DNA from: Fen-1258 sp041658245
GTDB taxonomy: Bacteria; Bacteroidota; Ignavibacteria; Ignavibacteriales; Melioribacteraceae
NCBI GenBank assembly: GCA_041658245.1
Contig: JBBAAM010000014.1
Location: 1-64,000 of the forward strand
DNA: 64,000 nt
Direction of reading: 5' to 3'
Shown: piece by piece, positions 15,373 through 24,794 of the stretch
How the letters are laid out: each line of letters opens with the position of its first letter
How positions within the stretch are numbered: the first letter of the stretch is position 1
Program-made: the position numbers and the translations under genes
Notes under the pieces: generated by a model
Databases searched by the model: none
Seen by the model: only the letters and a program-made list of their open reading frames with translations
What the model was told of the DNA's origin: nothing

Positions 15373-16728
15373 ATGAATTTCGAAGATGATACAATAGTAG
15401 CTTTAGCAACACCAGCCGGAGTTGGCGCTATTTCGGTAATACGAGTTAGTGGTTCTGGTAGTATTTCTACAGTTGATAAAATTTTTGAGGGTAAACATAA
15501 ATTATCTAATAGTTCAACGCACACAATTCATTACGGAAAGATTTTTGATGAAAATAAAGAATTGATAGACGATGTGCTGATTTCAATTTTCAAAAAACCA
15601 AATTCTTATACCGGAGAAGAATCTGTAGAAATCAACACTCATGGAAGTTCTCTAATAACACAAAAAATAATTCAAACACTGTTAAAACAAAATATACGTT
15701 TAGCAGAACCGGGCGAATTTACGAAACGTGCATTTTTGAATGGTAGAATTGATCTTGCCCAGGCTGAAGCTGTCGCAGATTTAATAAACTCAAGAACAGA
15801 AGCTTCTTTTAGAGGAGCTAGAAATCAGCTTGATGGACTACTTTCTAAAAAAGTTGAGGATCTCAGAAATAAATTGGTAACTGCATCATCGCTTATAGAA
15901 TTAGAGCTGGATTTTGCTGAAGAAAATTTAGAATTCGTTTCAAAGAATGACGTAATTAAATTAATTGATGAAATAATTTTCGAAATTGATCAACTATTAA
16001 AAACATATAGATTTGGCAAAGTTTTAAGAGATGGTGTAAACGTTGCAATAGTTGGTAAACCGAATGTAGGAAAATCATCTCTTCTAAATTATATTTTGAA
16101 AGAATCTCGGGCTATTGTAAGCCATATTCCCGGGACTACACGAGATGTTATCCGCGAAGAAGTTTCAATTGATGGAATTCTATTTTGTTTGTTTGATACG
16201 GCAGGAATTAGAAGTTCGTATGATGAAATAGAAAAAGAGGGAATATCTCGTAGCCAAAAAACAATCAGAGATGCGGATATTGTAATTTTTTTAAATGATA
16301 TTACCGAGAGTTTTTCTGTGGACTTATATAATCAATTATTACAACTTACATCCAAAGATAAAATATTAATAGTATTGAATAAAGTTGATCTAAATCCTGG
16401 GAAATCTAGTATTGGAGATATAAAAATATCAGCATTAAATGGTATGGGTATAACTGATTTATTTAATTTACTGAAAGAAAAAGTGGTAGGTTCTGGCAAC
16501 TATACTGAAAAATCTGCCATTATTTCATCAATCCGTCATTATGAAGCACTTCTTAAAGCAACTGAGCAACTAAGAAATGCTAGAAAATCAGCCGAGAATA
16601 AAATGAGCGGTGAATTCATATCCACGGATCTTAGAAGTGCCGAGGATTCCCTTGGAGAAATCATCGGAATTGTGTCTTCTGATGACATATTGAACAATAT
16701 TTTCGCAAAATTCTGCATCGGGAAATAA
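15373..16728 (+). CDS. mnmE: tRNA modification GTPase MnmE
   Basis: The protein has 451 residues, full length for the family. The N-terminal tetrahydrofolate-binding domain begins DDTIVALATPAGVGAISVIR. The embedded G domain shows GKPNVGKSS (G1, about residue 224), TTR, DTAG (G3) and NKVD (G4). The C-terminus FAKFCIGK carries the CxGK cysteine. With MnmG it installs the carboxymethylaminomethyl group on wobble uridine U34 of certain tRNAs in the cytosol. It is first in an mnmE-mnmG-rsmG run of genes. ATG 15373 follows a weak GGAACGA site. Confidence 0.97.
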   Translation: MNFEDDTIVALATPAGVGAISVIRVSGSGSISTVDKIFEGKHKLSNSSTHTIHYGKIFDENKELIDDVLISIFKKPNSYTGEESVEINTHGSSLITQKIIQTLLKQNIRLAEPGEFTKRAFLNGRIDLAQAEAVADLINSRTEASFRGARNQLDGLLSKKVEDLRNKLVTASSLIELELDFAEENLEFVSKNDVIKLIDEIIFEIDQLLKTYRFGKVLRDGVNVAIVGKPNVGKSSLLNYILKESRAIVSHIPGTTRDVIREEVSIDGILFCLFDTAGIRSSYDEIEKEGISRSQKTIRDADIVIFLNDITESFSVDLYNQLLQLTSKDKILIVLNKVDLNPGKSSIGDIKISALNGMGITDLFNLLKEKVVGSGNYTEKSAIISSIRHYEALLKATEQLRNARKSAENKMSGEFISTDLRSAEDSLGEIIGIVSSDDILNNIFAKFCIGK

Positions 16729-16730
16729 TT

Positions 16731-16746
16731 AGTTTCACGGGAAACT
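16731..16746. promoter_or_regulatory. parS-like site 1
   Basis: AGTTTCACGGGAAACT is a near-palindrome differing at three of 16 positions from TGTTTCACGTGAAACA, the ParB target. It lies in the gap between mnmE and mnmG, a usual place near the origin in many bacteria. Confidence 0.6.
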
Positions 16747-16774
16747 GATTATGTCTTATCTGGATAAATGAAAT

Positions 16775-16790
16775 CGTTCCATGTGAAACA
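16775..16790. promoter_or_regulatory. parS-like site 2
   Basis: CGTTCCATGTGAAACA differs at two of 16 positions from the parS form TGTTCCACGTGAAACA. It is 44 bases from the first site (start to start), about four helical turns. Two such matches within one 73-base gap are unlikely by chance. Confidence 0.65.
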
Positions 16791-16801
16791 GAAAGGGTTT
16801 A

Positions 16802-18679
16802 ATGAGAAGTTTTGATATTATAGTTATTGGTGGAGGTCATGCCGGAATCGAGGCTTCTATTGCAGCTGCTCAAATGGGTTGTTCTGTCGGACTTGTTACT
16901 ATGGACAAAAATGCTATTGGTAGAATGTCATGTAATCCGGCAATCGGAGGTAGTGCCAAGGGGCATTTAGTCCATGAAATTGATGCGCTTGGTGGATTTA
17001 TGGGTGTTTTAGCCGATAAAACTGGAATTCAATTTCGTGTACTAAACAAATCAAAAGGCCCTGCCGTATGGGCGGGTAGATGTCAATCCGATAGAAAATT
17101 ATATTCGCAAGAAGCTGTAAATTTAATAACATCATTTAATAATCTTGAAATCATTGAAGATTCAATTCTTGAGATTTATGAGGAGAATAAGAGAATCTCG
17201 TATGTAAAAACTATTTCGGGAAATGAGTTAAAATGTAAAGCGCTTATAATTTGTTCTGGAACTTTCTTGAACGGATTAATGCACACAGGCCTAACATCAT
17301 TAAAAGGCGGACGGTATGGCGAAAAACCGGCATTAGGATTAACCGAATCGCTAATAAATATGGGTTTTTCATCAGGCAGATTAAAAACCGGAACCCCACC
17401 ACGATTAAAAAAAGATTCAATCAACTGGAAAATTCTGGAAGAACAAAAGGGAGATGAAAAACCTAATCCTTTTTCGCTTAGAACTTCTAAAAAACAGTTC
17501 CCATTTCTTCCACAAGTTAGCTGCCATATAACCTATACTGATAGAGTAGTCCACAGTATTCTTGAAAAAGGATTTAATCAATCACCAATGTTCACTGGGC
17601 TAATTGAGGGTGTTGGTCCTCGGTATTGTCCATCTATTGAAGATAAAATTGTTAGATTTTCTGATAAACTTCGCCATCAACTTTTTTTAGAGCCAGAAGG
17701 TTTAGACTCAGATCAGATTTATCTTAATGGCTTTTCAACTTCATTGCCAACAGAGATACAATATGAAGCAATACAAAAAATTAAGGGACTCGAAAATGCT
17801 GAAATGGTCCGTCCTGGATATGCTGTTGAATATGATTATTTTCCACCGTATCAAGTAGATCTTACTCTAGAAACTAAGTTAATAAAGGGACTTTATTTTG
17901 CAGGACAAATTAATGGAACTTCGGGATATGAAGAAGCTGCAGGACAAGGAATTATAGCAGGAATTAATGCAGCGCTCCAAATACAAAAAAGACCTGAGTT
18001 TATTTTAAAAAGAAGTGAAGCTTATATTGGAGTTTTAATAGACGATTTGGTTTCGAAATCCACTAATGAACCTTATAGAATGTTTACTTCTAGAGCTGAA
18101 CATAGACTTCTTTTAAGGCAAGATAATGTAGATAGAAGACTTCTAAAATATGGGTATGAATTTGGATTAATATCTAAAGAATTATTTGGTGAAATGAAAG
18201 AAAGAGAAGTATTAATAGCTACAGGAAAAGAATTGTTGTCGAAAACAAAAATACAACCCAAACAAATAAATATACTACTTGAGACAAAAAATCTTTCCGA
18301 GATTGAAAACTCTGAAACAATTGATAAGTTAGTTAAAAGACCAGAACTGTCATTAAAAGAAATATTAAATATGTTAAAGTCAGAGGATTCAGTCATGTAT
18401 AGTAATTTGTTTAATAAGGAAGAATTATTAGAGCAGCTAGAGATTGAAATTAAATATGAGGGATATATTAAGAGACAGGAAGATTTAGTCGTAAAAACAG
18501 AAAAGTTAGAAAAAATGTTAATACCATTAAACTTCAATTATAATAATTTAAAGACTATTTCTACTGAAGGAAGAGAAAAATTAGCTAAAATCAAGCCACA
18601 TTCGATAGGACAAGCCTCTAGAATCTCTGGAGTGACACCTTCAGATATTTCCGTTTTATTAGTATATTTAAAAAGTTAA
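16802..18679 (+). CDS. mnmG: tRNA uridine-5-carboxymethylaminomethyl synthase subunit MnmG
   Basis: The protein has 625 residues. The FAD-binding loop GGGHAGIEAS is at about residues 10-19. MSCNPAIGGSAKGHLVHE follows at about 41-58, and the GYEEAAGQGIIAGINAAL region near 377-394 is the second FAD contact. The C-terminal helical domain ends near GQASRISGVTPSDISVLL, which binds MnmE and tRNA. Start ATG 16802 lies right after GGGTTTA. It works as a heterotetramer with MnmE from the gene before it. Confidence 0.97.
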   Translation: MRSFDIIVIGGGHAGIEASIAAAQMGCSVGLVTMDKNAIGRMSCNPAIGGSAKGHLVHEIDALGGFMGVLADKTGIQFRVLNKSKGPAVWAGRCQSDRKLYSQEAVNLITSFNNLEIIEDSILEIYEENKRISYVKTISGNELKCKALIICSGTFLNGLMHTGLTSLKGGRYGEKPALGLTESLINMGFSSGRLKTGTPPRLKKDSINWKILEEQKGDEKPNPFSLRTSKKQFPFLPQVSCHITYTDRVVHSILEKGFNQSPMFTGLIEGVGPRYCPSIEDKIVRFSDKLRHQLFLEPEGLDSDQIYLNGFSTSLPTEIQYEAIQKIKGLENAEMVRPGYAVEYDYFPPYQVDLTLETKLIKGLYFAGQINGTSGYEEAAGQGIIAGINAALQIQKRPEFILKRSEAYIGVLIDDLVSKSTNEPYRMFTSRAEHRLLLRQDNVDRRLLKYGYEFGLISKELFGEMKEREVLIATGKELLSKTKIQPKQINILLETKNLSEIENSETIDKLVKRPELSLKEILNMLKSEDSVMYSNLFNKEELLEQLEIEIKYEGYIKRQEDLVVKTEKLEKMLIPLNFNYNNLKTISTEGREKLAKIKPHSIGQASRISGVTPSDISVLLVYLKS

Positions 18680-18690
18680 TTCAGAGGGTT

Positions 18691-19374
18691 TTGTTGGATC
18701 TTCAAGAACAGTATTTACGGGAACTAAAAAAGCTTTTTTGGGAAAATAGTCTTAATCCAGATGAATATCAGTTAGAAAGACTTGCACACTTTGCACATCT
18801 TGTTTCACAAAAAAACGCAAAACTTAACCTAATCTCCCGTCGAGATGTTTTACAAATAATAGAAAGTCATATTTTTATTTCTTCTTATATTGCTGAATTT
18901 CTTCCAAATAAAATTTCTAAATTTTTAGATGTTGGTACCGGTGGAGGATTTCCTGGAATTCCTTTGGCGATAACTCGTCCCGCAATGCGGGGAGTTCTTG
19001 TAGATTCAACAACAAAAAAAATTGAAGCAGTAAAAGAATTTATTAGTAAACTTAAACTGAATAATATTATTGCGGAAAATTCAAGAGTTGAAAGCGAAGA
19101 GTTTAAACAAAAATATTCTGATTCTTTTGATTTAGTATTAAGTCGCGCAACAGTTCCATTAATTATTCTTCTTCGTTATTCGCTGCCTTTAATAAAAGAA
19201 AAAGCTTACATTGCTACAATTAAAGGGGGAGATTTGATAGATGAATTTAAAACAGCGGAATTGAAATACAAAGCACACATTAAAAAGTCCACCGTTTTCG
19301 AGTTGTCATATAAACCTACCAATTCAAGAAATGAAAAAGGAAAAAAGTTGATTTTATTGGAGATCAACAAGTAA
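18691..19374 (+). CDS. rsmG: 16S rRNA (guanine527-N7)-methyltransferase RsmG
   Basis: The protein has 227 residues. The SAM loop FLDVGTGGGFPGIPLAI (about residues 71-87) and NLISRRD (about 46-52) match RsmG, which methylates G527 of 16S rRNA using S-adenosylmethionine. The start is TTG at 18691 after an AGAGGG ribosome site, 11 bases beyond mnmG, so it is co-transcribed. The usual following genes parA and parB are absent here. Confidence 0.95.
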   Translation: MLDLQEQYLRELKKLFWENSLNPDEYQLERLAHFAHLVSQKNAKLNLISRRDVLQIIESHIFISSYIAEFLPNKISKFLDVGTGGGFPGIPLAITRPAMRGVLVDSTTKKIEAVKEFISKLKLNNIIAENSRVESEEFKQKYSDSFDLVLSRATVPLIILLRYSLPLIKEKAYIATIKGGDLIDEFKTAELKYKAHIKKSTVFELSYKPTNSRNEKGKKLILLEINK

Positions 19375-19528
19375 ATTATTTTTGATCTAAGAATACCCTC
19401 CTCTTTTTTAATGAACAGTTTCAAGAATAAAGTTATATTTGTTCGTCGGAATTATTTGATAATGCTTTAACAAATTTAATCCTTTATTTCGCCCTTATAA
19501 AATAAAGCTGAAATAGCTATCTAATAAA

Positions 19529-20647
19529 ATGAATCTTGCTGAAAAATTTTTAAGGTATTCTGCAAATAGAGATGTCGTTTTTGTTTTGGGTGCAGGAGCT
19601 TCTCACCCCGATGGAGTTCCATTGCAGAGAGATATGTTACCAATGATCATATCAGGTGGAATAAACGAGATTGAAAATTCAGAGATTGGAAAAATTGTAG
19701 TAGAGTTTATTAAAGATAATTTTGAATTCAATCCAACTACAAATCAATATCCGCAGTTAGAAGCAGTGTTTGGTTTCATTGATTATTTTATTCAGCAGAA
19801 TGAGAGTCTTAGTTCAAAATATACAAATGAAAAAATTAGAGACATCAAAGAATATCTAATTAAGTTAATTCACTACGTTGTTAATATTCAAACCGATAAA
19901 CGAAGTTATTTCTATCATCTTTTTTGGAACGCAATTCAAAAAAATAATTCGAATACTTCAATTATTACATTAAACTATGACACCTTGCTTGAACAAGCAT
20001 TTGATTTTTTGTTTAAGAATCACGGGTACATTGATTATTGTATCCATTTAATGAATTACGAGCGCTTACCGGAATTACAGAATTTTAATTTTTGGATTAA
20101 TCCGCGAGAGCCTATATTAGTAGATAAAAATGATGATCCAATTCCTTTTAAAATTATAAAATTACACGGAAGCTTGAACTGGAAATATTGCAAATGCTGT
20201 AATCAAACTTTACTTACTCCCTGGGATAGAATGATAGATTTGAATAAAGGAAAATTTTTGGGTTATACATATCCAGAGAATAAAGAATATGAGGTTTTGT
20301 GCCCAATTGATGGGACAGAATTTCAGACACTTATTATGCCCCCGACTTATCTCAAAACAATCCACCATCCATTAATTTCACAGTTAATGACAGAAGCATC
20401 ACGCGAAATTCGAGCAACAAAAAAAATTGTGTTCATCGGTTATTCACTTTCCAGTTCAGACGTACACATTAAAGCATTATTTAAAAAACAAATGACTCCG
20501 GAAAAAGAAATAATAGTTATAAATCCCAAGCGGAAAGAATCTTTAGAACTGAACTTCAAATCACTCACTCCTAATGTACGTTTCATTTATTCTTCCTTCG
20601 AGGAATTCGTTAATGACGAAAATGAAATAAAATCAATCTTTTCTTAA
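19529..20647 (+). CDS. SIR2-like domain protein with zinc ribbon
   Basis: The protein has 372 residues. VFVLGAGASHPDGVP (about residues 17-31) is the nucleotide loop; SIITLNYDTLLEQ (about 147-159), IKLHGSLNW (about 211-219) and KKIVFIGYSLSSSD (about 299-312) complete the SIR2-like set. Between them WKYCKCCNQT and VLCPIDGTE supply four cysteine-type ligands, probably one zinc site. It is cytosolic. SIR2-like proteins of this form bind or cleave NAD or related nucleotides, often in anti-phage defence. It is a distant relative of the integron SIR2 at 108-1130. It stands alone between rsmG and a PadR gene. Confidence 0.75.
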   Translation: MNLAEKFLRYSANRDVVFVLGAGASHPDGVPLQRDMLPMIISGGINEIENSEIGKIVVEFIKDNFEFNPTTNQYPQLEAVFGFIDYFIQQNESLSSKYTNEKIRDIKEYLIKLIHYVVNIQTDKRSYFYHLFWNAIQKNNSNTSIITLNYDTLLEQAFDFLFKNHGYIDYCIHLMNYERLPELQNFNFWINPREPILVDKNDDPIPFKIIKLHGSLNWKYCKCCNQTLLTPWDRMIDLNKGKFLGYTYPENKEYEVLCPIDGTEFQTLIMPPTYLKTIHHPLISQLMTEASREIRATKKIVFIGYSLSSSDVHIKALFKKQMTPEKEIIVINPKRKESLELNFKSLTPNVRFIYSSFEEFVNDENEIKSIFS

Positions 20648-20717
20648 AAATTTATTGATACAATCAAAATCTTGCTCTATTTTAATACTACTGTATTAAA
20701 GTAGTGGAATTATTGCA

Positions 20718-21299
20718 ATGTTATCAAAATTAGCGACGTTAATATTAGGCATATTGTCCGAAAGAGAGCGAAATCCTTACGAGATTACAAAAATGCTCGA
20801 ACGATTAAATACGCGCAAATGGCTGCCTCTGGCAGATTCGACAGTATATGCAACAATTAATAACTTGAAAAAAAACGGACTTATTTTAGGACGGCAAGAG
20901 AGAAATGGAAATCTTCCTGAAAAAACAATTTATAATATCACACCCGAGGGTGAATTTGAATTACATTCTTCGATAACAAGTTTTTTAGAGGATGATTCAA
21001 CGGGTCCATCAAATTTTGATATTGGAATTTTGTTAATGTACAATCTTAGCAAACCGGAAATAATAATAAAGCTTAAAAAAAAATTAGAAAGGCTTGAAAA
21101 TTTTTCTTACAACATCAGAAAGCAAATTTTAAATTTCGAAATGGAGCCTTCTAAAGTTGCTTTTACTAGTTTGGCTATGCTAAAACATAGGATGCATTTA
21201 ACAGAAGCTGAAATGAAAACAATTCGCGAGTTGATCAAAGAATTAAATGTAAGACATACTATTTCTGATATATCACCATTCGATATGAGAATGATGTAA
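20718..21299 (+). CDS. PadR-family transcriptional regulator
   Basis: The protein has 193 residues. The N-terminal winged helix (LATLILGILSERERNPYEIT, about residues 4-23; LADSTVYATINNLKKNGLI, about 37-55) is that of PadR. The C-terminal half is an effector/dimer helix region. Members repress stress or efflux genes on binding small molecules. A short inverted repeat, ACTAC/GTAGT with a nine-base loop (20687-20705), lies just before the ATG and could be the operator for self-control. The target gene is not obvious. Confidence 0.82.
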   Translation: MLSKLATLILGILSERERNPYEITKMLERLNTRKWLPLADSTVYATINNLKKNGLILGRQERNGNLPEKTIYNITPEGEFELHSSITSFLEDDSTGPSNFDIGILLMYNLSKPEIIIKLKKKLERLENFSYNIRKQILNFEMEPSKVAFTSLAMLKHRMHLTEAEMKTIRELIKELNVRHTISDISPFDMRMM

Positions 21300-21386
21300 G
21301 ACTTATCGAGAAAAATAATTTTAATAGGAGCTATTGAAACAATAACTGCCTCTTCTAAAACACGTTCATTCGCAAATCAAAATTTG

Positions 21387-21818
21387 TTATCGTTTAACAA
21401 TCAGACCTACACTGTAATCTTCTTTTTTGATCTGTTGTGTGGAGACGGGATAAGGGTTTAGTGATTTAAGAATTATGCGGTAACCGCCATAATTAATTTC
21501 TCGTGGGAATAACGTAGTGTGAAGAAATATCTGTTGCTGATCATTTCCTTTGGACAGCATTAAACTAACCCCGCCGTCACCAGCCCAAACACATATTACA
21601 TCCATAGGGCAACGTGAATCGCTAACGCCATCAAATTTGATTGTAATATTATTCTCAATTGATGCTTCCTGTCCATAATTAATCTGTACCGAAACAGAAT
21701 CAATTATTTTATTTATAACAATAGCCGGCGTATTCGGTGAAGTTGAATCTGCATTATCTTTACAGCCAACGACACTAATAACAAAAAGAATAGCAGAGAG
21801 AATTTCGATTTTTGTCAA
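21387..21818 (-). CDS. Small lipoprotein with SRCPxxVxCVWAG motif
   Basis: TTG at 21818 is the only start before the export signal ILSAILFVISVVGC, where the cysteine (about residue 19) fits a lipobox. The mature part (to residue 143) is a single beta domain with SDSRCPMDVICVWAGDG, a motif I have seen in many small secreted proteins of unknown role in Bacteroidota. It should sit on the outer or inner membrane. Nothing in the neighbours gives a function. Confidence 0.7.
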   Translation of the reverse strand: MTKIEILSAILFVISVVGCKDNADSTSPNTPAIVINKIIDSVSVQINYGQEASIENNITIKFDGVSDSRCPMDVICVWAGDGGVSLMLSKGNDQQQIFLHTTLFPREINYGGYRIILKSLNPYPVSTQQIKKEDYSVGLIVKR

Positions 21819-22014
21819 GCAGAACTCATTCTATTAACAGTATCAATTTTATAAAATCTAGAGAGAAAATAAAGGGGAAAAATATTTGTTACTCTTCATT
21901 AAACCTTTAGTATAGAAATAACTGTCTATTATGTGAAACGAAAATATTTACAAAAAAAGCATAATAGAATTAAGCAATAAACTCCCCCGCACAAGTGACT
22001 CATACATACCCCCT

Positions 22015-22052
22015 AAATCCGCCCTATGAAGTTTTGTAGAGCGGATTTTTTA
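22015..22052 (+). terminator. Terminator-like hairpin in a 420-base gap
   Basis: AAATCCGC (22015-22022) pairs with GCGGATTT (22041-22048), followed by TTT. It lies in the gap 21819-22238, where no gene was found. Its orientation would end a plus-strand transcript, though none is obvious upstream. Confidence 0.5.
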
Positions 22053-22238
22053 TGATAATTCACGGATCAAACATAAATTTTGAGTTATGGTGCTATTTTT
22101 TTCGTTTTATTTTTCAATATTGAATCTTATCTTGTGCATGAATAAAATCTTCGAGAAAAAATAGAAAGAGAGAGTTCATTTTTCTCGATAACATTACAGT
22201 GATAATTTTAAAATCTATATGAGGTTAATTATAATTAA

Positions 22239-22718
22239 GTGAACCATTCGAAAAAATTATCTATTGAATTATACAACTCAGTTTTCGGCGATCCATGGCA
22301 CGGCACATGTCTAAAAGATATTCTTGAAAGCATTTCTTTTGAACAAGCAAATAAAAGATCAATTCCCTCCGCACATAATATTATTGAATTAACCCTACAT
22401 CTTGATGCATGGACAGAAGAAGTTCTAAGCCGTTTTAATGGCAATGTTTCAGCCGAACCTTCAATAGGGGAATGGCCCACTCCAAAGGATAAAACTGAAG
22501 AATATTGGCAAGCAGTAAAACAAAAACTGTTTGCAGATACAAATAAATTAATTGCTGTAATCAAAAAGTTTCCAGAAGATAGATTTGATGAAATTATTGG
22601 CGGAGAACGAAATGCTCAGCTTGGAACGGGTCTTTCTTTTGAGGGATTAATAATCGGGTTAGTCCAGCATAATGCATATCACTCGGGGCAAATAGCGTTA
22701 TTAAAAAAATCGGTTTGA
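22239..22718 (+). CDS. DinB-like protein
   Basis: The protein has 159 residues and starts at GTG 22239. It is a four-helix bundle with the DinB histidine pattern: SAHNIIELTLHLDAW (about residues 44-58) and VQHNAYHSGQIALLKK (about 142-157) supply the metal ligands. DinB-superfamily proteins include metal-dependent thiol transferases and stress-induced proteins; the specific role here is unknown. Confidence 0.8.
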   Translation: MNHSKKLSIELYNSVFGDPWHGTCLKDILESISFEQANKRSIPSAHNIIELTLHLDAWTEEVLSRFNGNVSAEPSIGEWPTPKDKTEEYWQAVKQKLFADTNKLIAVIKKFPEDRFDEIIGGERNAQLGTGLSFEGLIIGLVQHNAYHSGQIALLKKSV

Positions 22719-22848
22719 TAGAGTAACATTATTCATAAATAAACGTCTATTTAAAGGTCCGATACAATAATTTTTATTATGTTTCGTTTACAGTCTTAGC
22801 AACACTTAATTGTCTTTTTCATTCATCCATTAACCTTAGGGGGTTAAG

Positions 22849-24126
22849 ATGAGTTCTAAAGTTGTATCTCTATTCTTATTATTTCTTTTTGCTTCAATTT
22901 CTTTCTCACAGCAAGACCAATCATTAATAAAAGAAGGCGCTCCAAACATTTTTATTGATTGTAGTTACTGTGATTTGAACTATATCAAAGAACAAATACC
23001 AATTGTGAATTACGTGCGTGACCGGAAAGAGGCAGATATTCACATTCTCTTTTCCTATCAGACTACTGGTTCGGGTGGAACGGAAACTTCCCTTTTTTAT
23101 ATTGGACAAAGGATGTTTGCCGGTTTAAACGACACTGTGAAATTCTCGACTATTCAATCGGAGAGTAAAGATGAGCAAAGAGCTAAACTTGTAAAAACAA
23201 TTAAACTTGGTTTAGCCAGATATATTGGTAAATCCAAAATTGCTGATCAAATGACCATCTCTTATACTAAACCTCAAGCAAAAACTGAAACACAAAATGA
23301 TGATTGGGATTTTTGGCTCTTCAGAACAAGCTTAAATACTTATTTTTATGGACAAGAATCTACCGGATATTTGTATCTCAACGGTTCGATTTCAGCGAGT
23401 CGCGTTACCGAAGAGTTAAAACTAAGTTTTTCTTTATCGAATAGTTATAGTGAAAACTCCTATAGTTATAATAATAATGATTTTATTAGCCTTTCAAGAA
23501 GTACTAGTCTTAATGCATCGATAATAAAATCATTTACTGATAAATGGTCTTGGGGTTTCTGGACTGGAGCTTACAAATCAACTTATTCCAATATTGATCT
23601 AAGCTACAATATTTCTCCCGGCATTGAATATAATTTTTTCCCATATAGCGAATCGAACAGAAGACAATTAAGAGCAGGTTATAAAATATCGTACATACAA
23701 AATAAATATATAAAGGAAACAGTTTACTTTAAAACAGAAGAGACTCTATGGAGTCAAACTGCTAACTTAACGTTATCTTTAATTGAACAATGGGGATCAT
23801 TAAGCTTCAGTTTATATGGGGCAAATTTTTTATACGACTTTAATAAGTATGGAATTGGAGTTGATAGCCAATGTTCCTTAAACCTTGTTAAAGGATTATC
23901 ATTAAATTTATATGGCAGCTATTCAAAGATCAGAAACCAAATTACACTTCCGCGAGCGGGCGCAACACTTGAGGAAGTTTTGCTTCAAAGAACACAATTA
24001 GAAACCGGTTATTATTTTTACGGATCAATAGGATTTTCATATTCGTTTGGTTCGATCTATAACAATATTGTAAATCCGCGGTTTGGAAACAGCGCCGGCG
24101 GATATTGGCCTACTGTTAGTAATTAA
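22849..24126 (+). CDS. Outer-membrane barrel protein of unknown function
   Basis: The protein has 425 residues. The signal peptide (LFLLFLFASISFSQQ) is followed by a periplasmic part of about 120 residues with PNIFIDCSYCDLNYIKEQI and a YVRDRKEADIHILF strand. From about residue 150 a barrel-like series of aromatic strands runs to YYFYGSIGFSYSFGSIYNNI. GGGG before the ATG is the ribosome site. A decayed second copy lies just downstream (24190-24722). The periplasmic domain suggests contact with a soluble partner; the role is unknown. Confidence 0.65.
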   Translation: MSSKVVSLFLLFLFASISFSQQDQSLIKEGAPNIFIDCSYCDLNYIKEQIPIVNYVRDRKEADIHILFSYQTTGSGGTETSLFYIGQRMFAGLNDTVKFSTIQSESKDEQRAKLVKTIKLGLARYIGKSKIADQMTISYTKPQAKTETQNDDWDFWLFRTSLNTYFYGQESTGYLYLNGSISASRVTEELKLSFSLSNSYSENSYSYNNNDFISLSRSTSLNASIIKSFTDKWSWGFWTGAYKSTYSNIDLSYNISPGIEYNFFPYSESNRRQLRAGYKISYIQNKYIKETVYFKTEETLWSQTANLTLSLIEQWGSLSFSLYGANFLYDFNKYGIGVDSQCSLNLVKGLSLNLYGSYSKIRNQITLPRAGATLEEVLLQRTQLETGYYFYGSIGFSYSFGSIYNNIVNPRFGNSAGGYWPTVSN

Positions 24127-24189
24127 AAACATAATCAGAATTACTTCAGGTTGTTGTGATGTTAATTATGAACTAAACTTCAACAATAT

Positions 24190-24722
24190 TTATTTTAATT
24201 TTTATTCTATTCGTGTATCATCGCTCAAAACTCTCGGAGCTTAATTAAAAAGAAGCTCCGATTGTTTATCTTGATTGCCATTGCAACAAGAGTTACATCA
24301 AAGAACAAATTCTGATTGTGAATAATATAATGGACCGAAACGATGCGGATATTCACATTTTTTTACTGATTTGAAAACCAGTTCCGGAGGGAGAAATATA
24401 GTCTATTGAGTTGATTGAAACCTGGGGAAATGTCGGTTTCAGTTTAAACGGTTCCAACTATTAACATGATTTTAATTTGTATTCACTTGGAGTAAATGGT
24501 TTTATTTCCCGGAAATTGGTGAAAGGATTATCGTTAGATGTTAGAGGAAACTATTCAAAAATAAACAATCAAATTTCTTTACCGCGTGGCGATGCATCAC
24601 TCGAAGATATTTTATTACGCAGAAGAGAAATTCAAACTCAGTACTCATATAACTTTTCTATCGGGCTTTCATACAGGTTCGGTTCTATTTATAATAATGC
24701 AATTAATCCACGTTTCGATTAA
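24190..24722 (+). pseudogene. Decayed tandem copy of the preceding barrel gene
   Basis: Near 24260-24365 the DNA encodes the same SYIKEQI-type and DRNDADIHIF strands as residues 30-65 of the gene before it, but with a frame change and stops. At about 24477-24722 it resumes with the last 81 residues (LVKGLSLDVRGNYSKINNQI ... SYRFGSIYNNAINPRF), close to the parent end. About 250 codons in between are gone. The duplication was tandem, and the copy has lost its middle. Confidence 0.85.
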
Positions 24723-24794
24723 GATTAAAAAATTGTAGAAACTACTGATTTAAAACTTTCCTATTTTTCATTTATGAAATTTTGAGACCGTAAT

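Noticed and set aside
20687..20705. ACTAC/GTAGT repeat as a certain PadR operator
   Set aside because: The arms are only five bases and could occur by chance; noted only as possible in the PadR entry.
22015..22052. Hairpin as part of a riboswitch for the DinB-like gene
   Set aside because: Simple stem with a T-run and no conserved aptamer core seen.
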